Positions 23,763-32,189 are shown, numbered from the stretch's first letter. The stretch: 36,605 nucleotides of DNA from an uncultured Clostridia bacterium (GCA_947383645.1 CANDEH010000008.1:1-36605); one strand, 5' to 3'. A program made the numbers and translations. The notes: generated by a model not told the origin, from the letters alone.

Positions 23763-26162
23763 CTATAAAGAGCGTTCCTCCCGCCGCACCGGCAGCAGCT
23801 CCGCCGCGATGGGCAGCAGGATCAGAGCCAGCGCGGCGATTGCATATACCCATGCGGGGATGAACTGCGTGTTGTTCTCGACAAACAGCTGCAAAGCCGT
23901 CGGAGCGCCGCCCCACCGGCGCACATACCCGCCGATCTCCGGCCCGATCCAGACAGACCAGAGCAGAGCGGCGGAGAGTACAATCGAGAGCCCCGACACC
24001 ACCAGGCTCTCCCGCCGGTAGAGCCCGGCCACCTGCCCCCGCTCCGCCCCCAGGGCCAGCAGGACGGCATTGCTCTCCCGGTCCGCCGCCAGGCCCGACC
24101 GCGCCCCGTTGGACAGGACGACAAGGGCGAAGGCGGTCAGAAACAGGGCGGCGATGATGTACAGGCAGATGGAGCGGATCGTCCAGACCTGCCGGGAGGC
24201 CATAAGCTCTCGGTTATTTTCCAGTCTGGCCCGATGCGCCGTGGCCAGGATCGCCGCCTGACGGTCGCTGACGGCGCCGTTCATCCGGGAGGCGTCCCCG
24301 TAGGCGTAGAGCATCGAGAGCCCGGTCCGGCCGGCCACATCCTCCATGGCGTCCATGGGGATCAGGATGGTGGGCCCCCAGAAGAAGGATTGGACGCGGG
24401 AGGTGTCCCCGGAGGCGGGCGCGCCGCTGATGATGCCGCCCACGGTAAACGCCGTGCCCTCCTGCCCGGGGGGCTGGATGGTCAGCGTATCCCCCACCGA
24501 GAGGGTGTCCTCCTCCCACAGGTCCTCCGGGCCGTATTTATCCAGGTTCTTTGTACCGAAGAAGTAGGAGCGGCCGTCCAGAGGCGCAAAGGGGAAGAAG
24601 ACGGCGATGGCGCTGTGCCCCTCCGCCGGCACGGACAGGCCGTAGAGCCCGCAGAAGTAGGACCACAGGGAGTCGTTCACGGCGAGGACGTCCACCACGC
24701 TGTCCGGATCGCGGTCAAGCTGGAAGGCGAATCTGCGCAGGTACTCCGACCGGTGGGCCGTCTCCCACGTGACGCGGAGGGGGTCGTCCTGGGAGAAGCA
24801 GCCGGTGAGATCCGCGCCGGCGTCCGCAAACTTGATGCCGTCGATCTCCTCCACCGCCTCCAGCGTCTCCAACGGCAGCAGCATGTTCTGCCGCTCCGGC
24901 TGGAAACAGTAGGCGTAGCTGCTGCGTGCAGCACCCTCCCGATAGGTGCAGTAGTGCAGGTGCGTCTGGACCAGCGCCAGCATCCCCGCACAGAGGATCA
25001 GCGTATAGCACAGCACCCGCCCCAGCGTCCGGGGCAGATGGAACAGCATGCGACGCCCGGCCAGGGAGGAGGCGCGCCGGAGCCGGCAGAGCCTTTTCCG
25101 CCGCCTCCGTCTCTCCGGCCGCCCCGCCGGTACCGCCGCCGCGGCGGCTAAGCTCAGCCCGGCCAGGGCGCACCCGGCCAGCAGCCCGGGGAGGCTCATA
25201 TGGAAGCGCAGACGCGCCTGGAACACGGCGTTGAGCGCCTGTACGGCCAGAAAGGCCGCGGCGCAGCCCAGGAGGGTGAGGGGCAGGCAGGCGAGACCCC
25301 ACACCGCCGCATACTCCCGCAGGACGTACCGCCTCAGCTGCCGCCGGTCCGCCCCCAGATCCCGCAAAATCGCGGCGCTCCGCCCCAGGGCCTGCCGGTC
25401 TGTCCGGACGGCGTAGAGCGTCAGCAGGAAGCAGACGAGGCCGAGGGCAAGAAACGGCTCCTCCTGGTCCAGCAGACTGCCGAACATATACCCGAAGGAG
25501 CCCTCCTCCGGCGGATAGGCCCGGTCGTTGTGACACACCTTCCCGCCGGTGTAGGTCCTCAGCTCCTGGCGGCTCTCATAGCTCCCGTAGTCCCCCGCCA
25601 AAAGGGCGGTCTCCGTCACCGGTGTTCCGCCGGCCAGGGGGGCGGCGGGGGAAACCACCGCCTGCAAAGCCACGTCTTCATAGGTCTGGAAATTGGACTT
25701 CCACCCCTGGGAGTAGGACCGGATCACGCCGCAGAGGGTATAGGGTTGCCCCGCCACGTGGATGGTCTGCCCCAGATCCGGGGAGTACCCGTTCTTCACC
25801 AGCGCCCAGGCCTCCACGGCGATATCCGACGGCCCCTGCGGCCACCGGCCCTCCAGAAGGGTGAGCCGCCCCAGCTCGATGGCGGCCTCGTCCGCCGTCC
25901 CCGCCAGCAGGCCGCCCTCTTTGCCGGTGTAGCAGCGCATAATCCCCGCCCGCCGCACCGACAGGTGCCGAGCCGCCCTCTCGCCCACGCCGGTGCCGCC
26001 GGTTACCGCGCAGTCCCAGGCCCCGTAGGACTGGAGCCGCTCCTCCCGCTCCGTAAAGCGGATGGAGGACTGGATGCTCTGCAGGGCCGCGGAGAAGAAG
26101 AGGGTGCAGCAGACCGCGGCCAGCACGGGCCGCAGCTGCTCTCGCCAGCGCAGCTTTTTCAC
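23763..26162 (-). CDS. FtsX-like ABC transporter permease
   Basis: The 799-aa membrane protein has a duplicated plan: TM1 (about 11-28), a large extracytoplasmic domain (about 30-245), three TM helices, a basic linker (PERRRRRKRLCRLRR), TM5 (LILCAGMLALVQ), a second extracytoplasmic domain, and three C-terminal TM helices with the FtsX core near NAVLLALGAERGQVAGLYRRE. This is the MacB/FtsX mechanotransmission type rather than a classical importer. The GTG start overlaps the ATPase stop (GTGA), so stoichiometric translation is likely. With the linked two-component system it probably handles peptide antibiotics or envelope stress; the substrate is not visible. Confidence 0.88.
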   Translation of the reverse strand: MKKLRWREQLRPVLAAVCCTLFFSAALQSIQSSIRFTEREERLQSYGAWDCAVTGGTGVGERAARHLSVRRAGIMRCYTGKEGGLLAGTADEAAIELGRLTLLEGRWPQGPSDIAVEAWALVKNGYSPDLGQTIHVAGQPYTLCGVIRSYSQGWKSNFQTYEDVALQAVVSPAAPLAGGTPVTETALLAGDYGSYESRQELRTYTGGKVCHNDRAYPPEEGSFGYMFGSLLDQEEPFLALGLVCFLLTLYAVRTDRQALGRSAAILRDLGADRRQLRRYVLREYAAVWGLACLPLTLLGCAAAFLAVQALNAVFQARLRFHMSLPGLLAGCALAGLSLAAAAAVPAGRPERRRRRKRLCRLRRASSLAGRRMLFHLPRTLGRVLCYTLILCAGMLALVQTHLHYCTYREGAARSSYAYCFQPERQNMLLPLETLEAVEEIDGIKFADAGADLTGCFSQDDPLRVTWETAHRSEYLRRFAFQLDRDPDSVVDVLAVNDSLWSYFCGLYGLSVPAEGHSAIAVFFPFAPLDGRSYFFGTKNLDKYGPEDLWEEDTLSVGDTLTIQPPGQEGTAFTVGGIISGAPASGDTSRVQSFFWGPTILIPMDAMEDVAGRTGLSMLYAYGDASRMNGAVSDRQAAILATAHRARLENNRELMASRQVWTIRSICLYIIAALFLTAFALVVLSNGARSGLAADRESNAVLLALGAERGQVAGLYRRESLVVSGLSIVLSAALLWSVWIGPEIGGYVRRWGGAPTALQLFVENNTQFIPAWVYAIAALALILLPIAAELLPVRREERSL

Positions 26163-26842
26163 AGCGTCCCCACCTCCTCCGAGACAATCCTCCCGTCGGA
26201 GAGGGTGAGAATCCGGTCCGCCCTGCGGGCCAGGTCCATGTCGTGGGTCACCAGCACCACCGTCTGCCCCAGGGCCCGCTGGGAGGCCTGGAGCAGGGTC
26301 ATCACGTCCTGTCCGGCGGCGGCGTCCAGGTTCCCCGTGGGCTCGTCGGCGAAGACGATGGCGGGGCTGGCGATCAGCGCCCGGGCGATGGCCGTCCGCT
26401 GCTGCTCCCCGCCGGAGAGCTGGCGGGGCCGCCGGTGCAGCGCGGCGTCCAGGCCCAGCATGCCGGCCAGATCCCGCAGCCGCTCCTCGTCCCCCCGCCG
26501 CCCGTCCAGCAGCAGAGGCAGCAGGATGTTCTCGGCGGCGGTGAGCTCCGGCAGCAGGGAGTAGTCCTGAAACACGAAGCCAATCCGGCGGCGGCGAAAG
26601 GCCGCCTGCTCCCGCCGGCCCATCCGGTGGATATCCTGCCCGTCGATCTGTACCGTACCCTGATCGGGCCTGTCCAGGCCGCTGAGGAGCCGGAGCAGGG
26701 TGGTCTTCCCCGACCCGCTCTTGCCGATGACGGCGGTGAAGGAGCCCTCCTCCACGCTGAGGCTGACGCCGTTCACCGCCCCCACGGGCACGCCGCGGTC
26801 GGAATAGGTCCGCCGGAGCTCTTTTGCAGTTAAAATGTTCAC
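26159..26842 (-). CDS. ABC transporter ATP-binding protein (MacB/LolD-like)
   Basis: The 227-aa ATPase has Walker A GKSGSGKTTLL, Q-loop FVFQDYSLLPELTA, signature LSGGEQQRTAIARAL and Walker B IVFADEPTGNLD followed by a switch histidine (VLVTHDMDLARRAD). The order and the ENILLPLLLDGR segment are typical of the MacB/LolD/BceA subfamily that works with FtsX permeases. I chose GTG 26842, which has GGAGG 9 bases upstream; the upstream in-frame region is arginine-rich and unlikely to be protein. The kinase gene ends 70 bp upstream and the permease gene overlaps downstream. Confidence 0.95.
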   Translation of the reverse strand: MNILTAKELRRTYSDRGVPVGAVNGVSLSVEEGSFTAVIGKSGSGKTTLLRLLSGLDRPDQGTVQIDGQDIHRMGRREQAAFRRRRIGFVFQDYSLLPELTAAENILLPLLLDGRRGDEERLRDLAGMLGLDAALHRRPRQLSGGEQQRTAIARALIASPAIVFADEPTGNLDAAAGQDVMTLLQASQRALGQTVVLVTHDMDLARRADRILTLSDGRIVSEEVGTL

Positions 26843-26912
26843 AGTGATTCGCCTCCTTTCCCCCGCAGGATAGCAGATCAACCTTACAGTCCCGTGACAG
26901 CGAAGCGTTTTT

Positions 26913-28043
26913 CTATCTCCCCGGCGGAGAGGAGGAGATCTTGGGCAGCGTCAGCACGGCGTCCGTCCCCCCGTTTTGCCCCGGCGAGAAGGTGAGCTGT
27001 CCAAAGTGCTGCGCCGCCACCTCCGCGGCGATGTAGACCCCCAGACCGGTGCCGCCGCCGGGGCCGGCGGCGTAGCGCCCCACGGCGATGCCCTCCGGCG
27101 GGCAGTCCTCGCCGCTGTGGACGGTCACCGTCACGGCGGCGGCGCTCTCGCGCAGGACGGCGGTGAGCTGTCCCGCCGTGTGCTCGCAGGCGTTTTTGAG
27201 GAGGTTCTCAAGGGCTTCCCGCAGCCAGAAGCCGTTGCAGGGGCAGAACACGTCCTCCGGGATATCGCAGAGGGCCTCCACCCCCCGGCTGCGGAGCAGG
27301 GGTTCCACCGCCTCCACCGCCTCGGCAAGGAGGACGGAGACGGACTGGCGTCGCATCTCCATCTTCACCGTCCTGGCCTCCAACTTTCCCAGGCGCAGCA
27401 GCAGCCCCACCTTCTCCGACAGCGCGTCCACCAGGGCGATGCAGCTCTGCTGCTCCTCCGTCTCCGGCAGCAGCTCCAGCTGGATGCGCAGGCCGGTCAG
27501 GGGCGTCTTGATCTGGTGGTAGACGTTCTGGGCAAAGCCCTGGAGCTGCTCCTTGTCCCGCCGGAGCTGCGCGGTTTCGATCTCCTGCCGCCTGAGCAGT
27601 CCCCCCAGCGCCCCGGCGATCTGCCGCAGCGCCGGCGTCTCCAGCGGGGGAGGGGGAGCGCCTTTTTCCGCAGCGGTGCGCAGAGCCTCCGCCTCCCGCC
27701 CCCTGCGCCCTCTCAGGGCCAGCAGGAGGCCCAGGCACAGCCCTCCCAGTCCCGCCGCAGGAAGATACCACGCCAGCGACCGGCCCAGCAGGCGCAGCAG
27801 CAGCCGCCCCCCGGTGTAGGAGTAGCCCGCCGCCTCCAGCGCCGCCATCCCCTCCCGGAAGGCCGCCGGACTGCCGGAGAGGCGCAGCAGGTCCTCAGCC
27901 TGCGCCGGGGGGACGGCGGAAAACATGGCGATCTGCATCCGTACCGCGGTGACAAGAACCGCCGCCGTCCCCAGGAGCAGGGAGAGGGCCAGCAGGACGG
28001 CGGCGGCGGTGAGCAGCCGGCCCAACATCTTACAGCTTTTCAC
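26913..28043 (-). CDS. Sensor histidine kinase
   Basis: The 376-aa kinase has two TM segments (about 11-35 and 90-110) around a sensor loop of about 50 residues, a short cytoplasmic linker, the HisKA box VYHQIKTPLTG with phospho-acceptor H176, and the N-box ENLLKNACEH (279-288). The G2 loop GGGTGLGVYIA is present, but the G1 DxGxG motif is replaced by HSGEDCPPEG and the ATP lid is short. The GTG start at 28043 overlaps the response regulator by 14 bp and has GGAGGT 5 bases upstream; an ATG at 28028 is the alternative. It presumably senses the drug or envelope signal handled by the transporter downstream. Confidence 0.9.
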   Translation of the reverse strand: MKSCKMLGRLLTAAAVLLALSLLLGTAAVLVTAVRMQIAMFSAVPPAQAEDLLRLSGSPAAFREGMAALEAAGYSYTGGRLLLRLLGRSLAWYLPAAGLGGLCLGLLLALRGRRGREAEALRTAAEKGAPPPPLETPALRQIAGALGGLLRRQEIETAQLRRDKEQLQGFAQNVYHQIKTPLTGLRIQLELLPETEEQQSCIALVDALSEKVGLLLRLGKLEARTVKMEMRRQSVSVLLAEAVEAVEPLLRSRGVEALCDIPEDVFCPCNGFWLREALENLLKNACEHTAGQLTAVLRESAAAVTVTVHSGEDCPPEGIAVGRYAAGPGGGTGLGVYIAAEVAAQHFGQLTFSPGQNGGTDAVLTLPKISSSPPGR

Positions 28044-28707
28044 AGGGCACCTCCCAGCGGTAGCCGAAGCCCCGCTCCGTCCGGATGTAGGGCGTCCCCT
28101 GGAAGCTGCCCAGCTTTTTGCGCAGGCGGCTCATGTGGACGCTGAGGGTGTTGTCGTCCACAAAGTTCCCCTCCGCGTCCCAGAGCCGCTCCAGAAGGAT
28201 GCGCCGCGTCAGCAGCCGCCCCGGATTCTCCAGCAGCAGCGTGAGGATGTCCCACTCCTTGGGCAGCAGCGCCAGAGGATCCCCCCGCAGGGCGGCGGTG
28301 TGACTGTCGATGTGCAGCGTCAGCTCGCCGCTGCGCAGGCCGCCGGTCCGGGCGGTCCGGCGGAGGAGGGCGTGGATGCGCGAGAGGAGCACCCGGGCGG
28401 AAAAGGGCTTGGTGATATAGTCGTCCCCGCCGCTCTCCAGTCCCCGGACAATGCTGTCCTCGTCGTCCAGCACGGTGAGAAACACCACCGGCAGGGGGGA
28501 GAGGGCGCGGAGGCGGCGGCAGAAGCCGAAGCCGTCGCCGGAGGGGAGGGTTACGTCCAGGAGCACCAGATCCGGGCGCAGCGCGGCGCAGGCCTCCGCA
28601 CTGTCCAGATCCGGCCAGAGACAGGTGTCAAAGCCGCTGCGCCGGAGCAGAGCCTCCAGGCTCCGCTGGATGACGGCGTCGTCCTCGATGATAAGAATGG
28701 TGGGCAT
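28030..28707 (-). CDS. OmpR/PhoB-family response regulator
   Basis: The 225-aa product has a receiver domain with IIEDD at the N terminus, phospho-acceptor Asp in LVLLDVTLPSGDG, Thr in VVFLTVLDDED and Lys in YITKPF, then a winged-helix output domain (LLPKEWDILTLLLENPGRLL, HMSRLRKKLG, IRTERGFGYRW). AAGGAGG lies 6 bases before ATG 28707. The gene heads a four-gene operon (regulator, kinase, ATPase, permease) with a near-consensus promoter, and by analogy with BceRS-BceAB-type modules probably activates its own transporter. Confidence 0.95.
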   Translation of the reverse strand: MPTILIIEDDAVIQRSLEALLRRSGFDTCLWPDLDSAEACAALRPDLVLLDVTLPSGDGFGFCRRLRALSPLPVVFLTVLDDEDSIVRGLESGGDDYITKPFSARVLLSRIHALLRRTARTGGLRSGELTLHIDSHTAALRGDPLALLPKEWDILTLLLENPGRLLTRRILLERLWDAEGNFVDDNTLSVHMSRLRKKLGSFQGTPYIRTERGFGYRWEVPCEKL

Positions 28708-28764
28708 AGGGAACCTCCTTCCGGGGAATTAGGGGCTGGTCGGGTGACAGATTCTGCTGATACA

Positions 28765-28793
28765 ATTATAAGAGAAGCGCCGCCGCCTTTCAA
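28765..28793 (-). promoter_or_regulatory. Promoter of the two-component/ABC operon
   Basis: On the minus strand TTGAAA (28793-28788), a 17-bp spacer and a perfect TATAAT (28770-28765) lie about 57 bp before the response regulator start. It is divergent from the promoter at 28896-28924. Confidence 0.7.
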
Positions 28794-28868
28794 CAGGGAA
28801 AAGGGGGCAGTACGCCGCCTGTATTCTACAGCACTTTTCTTACAGAGCGGTGACAGGCGCAAAAAACC

Positions 28869-28895
28869 CGCCCTTATCCCGGCGGGATAAAGGCG
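28869..28895. promoter_or_regulatory. Palindrome between two divergent promoters
   Basis: CGCCCTTATCCC, loop GGC, then GGGATAAAGGCG: 12-bp arms with one mismatch, ending one base before the -35 of the hydrolase promoter. It could be an operator or just a hairpin; no gene ends here, so a terminator is unlikely. Confidence 0.4.
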
Positions 28896-28924
28896 TTGCA
28901 AGCGGATGAAAAATCTGGTATGCT
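28896..28924 (+). promoter_or_regulatory. Promoter for the nicotinamidase-like gene
   Basis: TTGCAA (28896-28901), a 17-bp spacer and TATGCT (28919-28924) lie 46 bp before ATG 28971. Confidence 0.55.
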
Positions 28925-28970
28925 GTTGACAGAGTTACCCCGGAACCATCGAAAAAGGAGGACGACAGCC

Positions 28971-29492
28971 ATGCGGGAGATGCTGCTGGTCATCGACATG
29001 CAGAACGACTTTATCACCGGCGCGCTGGGCACGCCGGAGGCGGAGGCCATCGTGGACGCGGTGGCGGCGGAGGCGGAGAAGTACGCCGTCTGGGACATCA
29101 TCGCCACCCGGGACACCCACGGGGAGGACTACCTCCAGACCCAGGAGGGGCAGAAGCTGCCCGTGCCCCACTGTATAAAGGGTACGGAGGGCTGGGCGCT
29201 CCACCCCAAAATCGCCGCCGCCATCGGCGCCGCCGTGGTGATCGACAAGCCCTCCTTCGGCTCCGTGGAGCTGGCGGAGCGCGTAGCCGCCCTGGCCGGG
29301 CGGGAGGCCCTGCGCGTCACCATCGTGGGGCTGTGCACGGATATCTGCGTGGTGTCCAACGCCCTGCTCATCAAGGCGTTCCTGCCGGAGACCCCGGTGC
29401 GGGTCTTGGCAAACTGCTGCGCCGGCGTTACGCCGGAGAGCCACGCGGCCGCTCTGAAGACCATGGAGATGTGCCAGATTTCCGTGGAATAG
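28971..29492 (+). CDS. Cysteine hydrolase, nicotinamidase/isochorismatase family
   Basis: The 173-aa product has the family triad: D9 in LLVIDMQNDF, K93 in VIDKPSFGS and C126 in GLCTDICVVS. Metal-ligand candidates D48 and H50 (ATRDTHGEDY) and H67 (VPHCIKGTEGW) point to the nicotinamidase branch, which deamidates nicotinamide to nicotinate in NAD salvage. AAGGAGG precedes ATG 28971. An AT-rich 88-bp gap separates it from the Mrr-STAND gene; functional linkage is possible (NAD metabolism is a recurrent theme in phage defence) but unproven. Confidence 0.85.
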   Translation: MREMLLVIDMQNDFITGALGTPEAEAIVDAVAAEAEKYAVWDIIATRDTHGEDYLQTQEGQKLPVPHCIKGTEGWALHPKIAAAIGAAVVIDKPSFGSVELAERVAALAGREALRVTIVGLCTDICVVSNALLIKAFLPETPVRVLANCCAGVTPESHAAALKTMEMCQISVE

Positions 29493-29580
29493 CGGCGGCT
29501 TCCGAATTTCTGACAATATATTTATAAAGATCAATACGATTTTTACAGCGGAAAACCGGGAGGCAGGTGGGGAACAGACC

Positions 29581-31890
29581 ATGGATTACGACTTCAAATC
29601 CCTGTCGGAGTACGACTTTGAGCTGCTGGTCTGCGACCTGCTCAGCGCGGAGCGGGGGCGGGTGATCGAGGGCTTCCGCCGGGGGCGGGACCAGGGCATC
29701 GACCTGCGCTGCGCCGTGGAGGAGGGCAGCGGCGCGGTCATCCAGTGCAAGCACTACGCCAACACCCCCTTCTCCGGGCTCTGCGCCGCGGTGAAGAGGG
29801 AGGTTCCCAAGCTCGCCCGCCTCGCCCCGGCGCGGTACCTCCTGGTCACCTCCCGGTTCCTTACCCCGGCGGAGAAGGATACTCTCCTGGCCCTGCTGAC
29901 CCCCTACTGCCTGTCTGCGGAGGACATCCTGGGCGGGAGCGAGCTCAACGCCCTCCTCCGCCGCCACCCCCAGGTGGAGCAGACCCACTACAAGCTGTGG
30001 CTGACCAGCGCGGCAGTGATGGAGAAGATCCTCCACAGTGCGCTCTACCGGCAGAGCGCGATGCTCCGGGAGGAGATCAGGGGAAAGCTCCGCCTCTACG
30101 TCCAGAGCGCCGCGGCCTACAACAAGGCCCGGGAAACCCTCCGCCGGCAGAACTGCTGCATCATCTCGGGGATTCCGGGCATCGGCAAGACCACTCTGGC
30201 GGAAATTCTGCTGATCTGCTATCTGGACCAGGGCTATGAGATCATCAAGATCCGATCCGACGTGCGGGAGGCGATAGAGCTCTACCATCCGGAGCGAAAG
30301 CAGGTGTTTTTCTACGACGATTTTCTGGGCAGCACCGCCCTGGAGATCAGGGACAACAGGAACGAGAAGGAGGAGCTGCTCTCCTTTCTCAGCCATATCG
30401 CCAGAGACCGCGGGAAAAAGTTTATCCTGACCACCCGGGAGTACATCCTCAACCAGGCCCGCCAGACCTGCGAGGCCTTCAGCCGGGAGGATTTCGACTA
30501 CCGCAAGTGCATCATCTCCCTGGAGGACTACACCCGGGGGGACCGGGCGCGGATACTGTACAACCATCTGTACTTCTACCGCGCCGGCCGCGAGGACATC
30601 GAGGCCCTGCTCCAGGATGACCGGGTGATCCGCATCGTGGACCACCCCAACTACAGCCCCCGCCTGATCGAGACGGTGTTAAAGCTCAGGCACACCGCCG
30701 GCGAGGAGGATTTCTATCAGTTTTTCGCCCACATGCTGGACCACCCCGACAAGCTCTGGGAGCACGCCTTCCAGCGCCAGATCAGCCCCGCCGCCCGGGA
30801 CCTTCTGCTGCTGTTCTATCCGGTCGGCGGGGGGGCCTCCATACCCTATCTGCAAAAGCACTATGAGGAGTACCACCGCATAAAGTCCCGCAGGGAGAAC
30901 AGACCTCTCCGCGCCACGGATTTTATGGACGCGCTCAAAGAGACAGTGGGAACCTTTATCAAGATCGACGGGAGATATGTGTTCTACCACAACCCCTCCG
31001 TGGAGGACTTTATCCACGGCTACATTGCGGAAAACGACGCGGAATTTCGGGTGCTCTGCGAGGCCGCCATAGATTTCCACTACTGCCTCCAGATGGCGAG
31101 ACTGGATCAGGAGCTGTGCCTGCGCTGTCAGGACGACTTCACGGCGGCGCTGCGCCGGACCATGGACACGGGACTGTCCGGCCACAGGGATGCCGCGCTG
31201 GTCAGGCAGATCACGCAGCTTACAGCGGTCAACTGGTATCTGGATCTGCCGGAGGCCCGGGAGGTCATCCAGGAAAAAGTGGATTGCCTGTTGGACATAC
31301 TGGAGGCGGCCTGCGGGGACATGTCTGATGAGAACTGCCACGAGAGAGTGGGCCTGGGCGATTTGAAGAACCTTTTGAAGGAGCTGGACTTCTTTGCCCT
31401 CAAGAAGGAGACGCAGAAGCGGCTGTACGACGTTCTGCTGCAATACGGTCTGGCCTGGTGCCAGTGGGCCTTCGGCTACAGCACGGATGACATCATGCTG
31501 TTTCCAACCCTTGACGATATCTGCCCGATTTCCACGGAGGAGGAGGAATTCTGCCCCGTATACGAGCTTTTGGAGGACTTTCAGGATAGCTACGCGTTTA
31601 TGTATATCCAGGAGATGGAGTATGAGAGCGAATGTGACGACTACATCATAGATCTGGAGTGCATTGCGCGGTGCTTCCATATCAGCCTGTACGACCTCCG
31701 GGAGCGGGTGGAGGAGCAGCGGCGACGGATCCGGGAGCGGGAGGAGATCGGCGGAGAGGACGATCCGACCGCCGCCGTCCCCCCAGTCCCGGACCTGTGC
31801 GATGCCGAGATCACCAGCATGTTCCAGTCCCTCCTGGACCGTGGACAGGACGACGGCAGCTCCCTGGAGAAAACAGAAAGGACAGTCTGA
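29581..31890 (+). CDS. Mrr-like nuclease fused to a STAND-type NTPase; putative antiviral effector
   Basis: The 769-aa product starts with a restriction-endonuclease-like domain (residues about 1-125): SLSEYDFELLVCDLL, then RRGRDQGIDLR with D41 and VIQCKHYA with Q55 and K57, the Mrr variant D...QxK. A linker leads to a STAND NTPase similar to nSTAND3: Walker A GIPGIGKTT (197-205), Walker B QVFFYDDFLG (241-250), sensor FILTTREYI (281-289). Helical and winged-helix-like segments follow (YVFYHNPSVEDFIHGYI), then a helical C-terminal region of about 250 residues with no clear repeats, ending in an acidic low-complexity tail. The layout recalls Avs-type sensors, which are much longer. No second defence gene is adjacent. 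The last codons lie within a terminator hairpin. Confidence 0.85.
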   Translation: MDYDFKSLSEYDFELLVCDLLSAERGRVIEGFRRGRDQGIDLRCAVEEGSGAVIQCKHYANTPFSGLCAAVKREVPKLARLAPARYLLVTSRFLTPAEKDTLLALLTPYCLSAEDILGGSELNALLRRHPQVEQTHYKLWLTSAAVMEKILHSALYRQSAMLREEIRGKLRLYVQSAAAYNKARETLRRQNCCIISGIPGIGKTTLAEILLICYLDQGYEIIKIRSDVREAIELYHPERKQVFFYDDFLGSTALEIRDNRNEKEELLSFLSHIARDRGKKFILTTREYILNQARQTCEAFSREDFDYRKCIISLEDYTRGDRARILYNHLYFYRAGREDIEALLQDDRVIRIVDHPNYSPRLIETVLKLRHTAGEEDFYQFFAHMLDHPDKLWEHAFQRQISPAARDLLLLFYPVGGGASIPYLQKHYEEYHRIKSRRENRPLRATDFMDALKETVGTFIKIDGRYVFYHNPSVEDFIHGYIAENDAEFRVLCEAAIDFHYCLQMARLDQELCLRCQDDFTAALRRTMDTGLSGHRDAALVRQITQLTAVNWYLDLPEAREVIQEKVDCLLDILEAACGDMSDENCHERVGLGDLKNLLKELDFFALKKETQKRLYDVLLQYGLAWCQWAFGYSTDDIMLFPTLDDICPISTEEEEFCPVYELLEDFQDSYAFMYIQEMEYESECDDYIIDLECIARCFHISLYDLRERVEEQRRRIREREEIGGEDDPTAAVPPVPDLCDAEITSMFQSLLDRGQDDGSSLEKTERTV

Positions 31891-32155
31891 GAAAACTCTC
31901 AGACTGTCCTCAGCCTATCCCAAAAGACGGCAGAGCAGGATGGCGGTAAGGAGGATAGTGTGAAAGGAACCCAAGAGGGGTTCCTTTCGCGTTAGATCAG
32001 CCCGCCGTACCCCAAGGGCATTTCCTCGCCGCTGCGCGGCTCAGGCACAGCGACAAATTTCGGCCCAAGGGCCGAAATTTGCCTCAGCTTGTCGAAAAAC
32101 CCACCGGGTTTTTCGACAAGCTGAGGACGGTCTGAGAAAACTCTCAGACCGTCCT
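31879..32155 (+). repeat. Family A structured repeat, copy 3, between duplicated terminators
   Basis: Two 32-bp hairpins (31879-31910 and 32124-32155) are identical except for one base pair, A-T in the first and G-C in the second. The second ends in TTTTTT (32155-32160) and terminates plus-strand transcripts; the first has its T-rich side on the minus strand and suits argS. Between them lie TCAGCC, a GGTAAGGAGG site, micro-ORF VKGTQEGFLSR-stop (31960-31995) in a 13-bp stem (31960-31972 with 31978-31990), a GC-rich segment, a perfect 13-bp stem (32054-32066 with 32069-32081) and a perfect 20-bp stem (32083-32102 with 32106-32125). Confidence 0.85.
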
Positions 32156-32189
32156 TTTTTCATCATAGATTGTGCTGGCTCATACCCGC

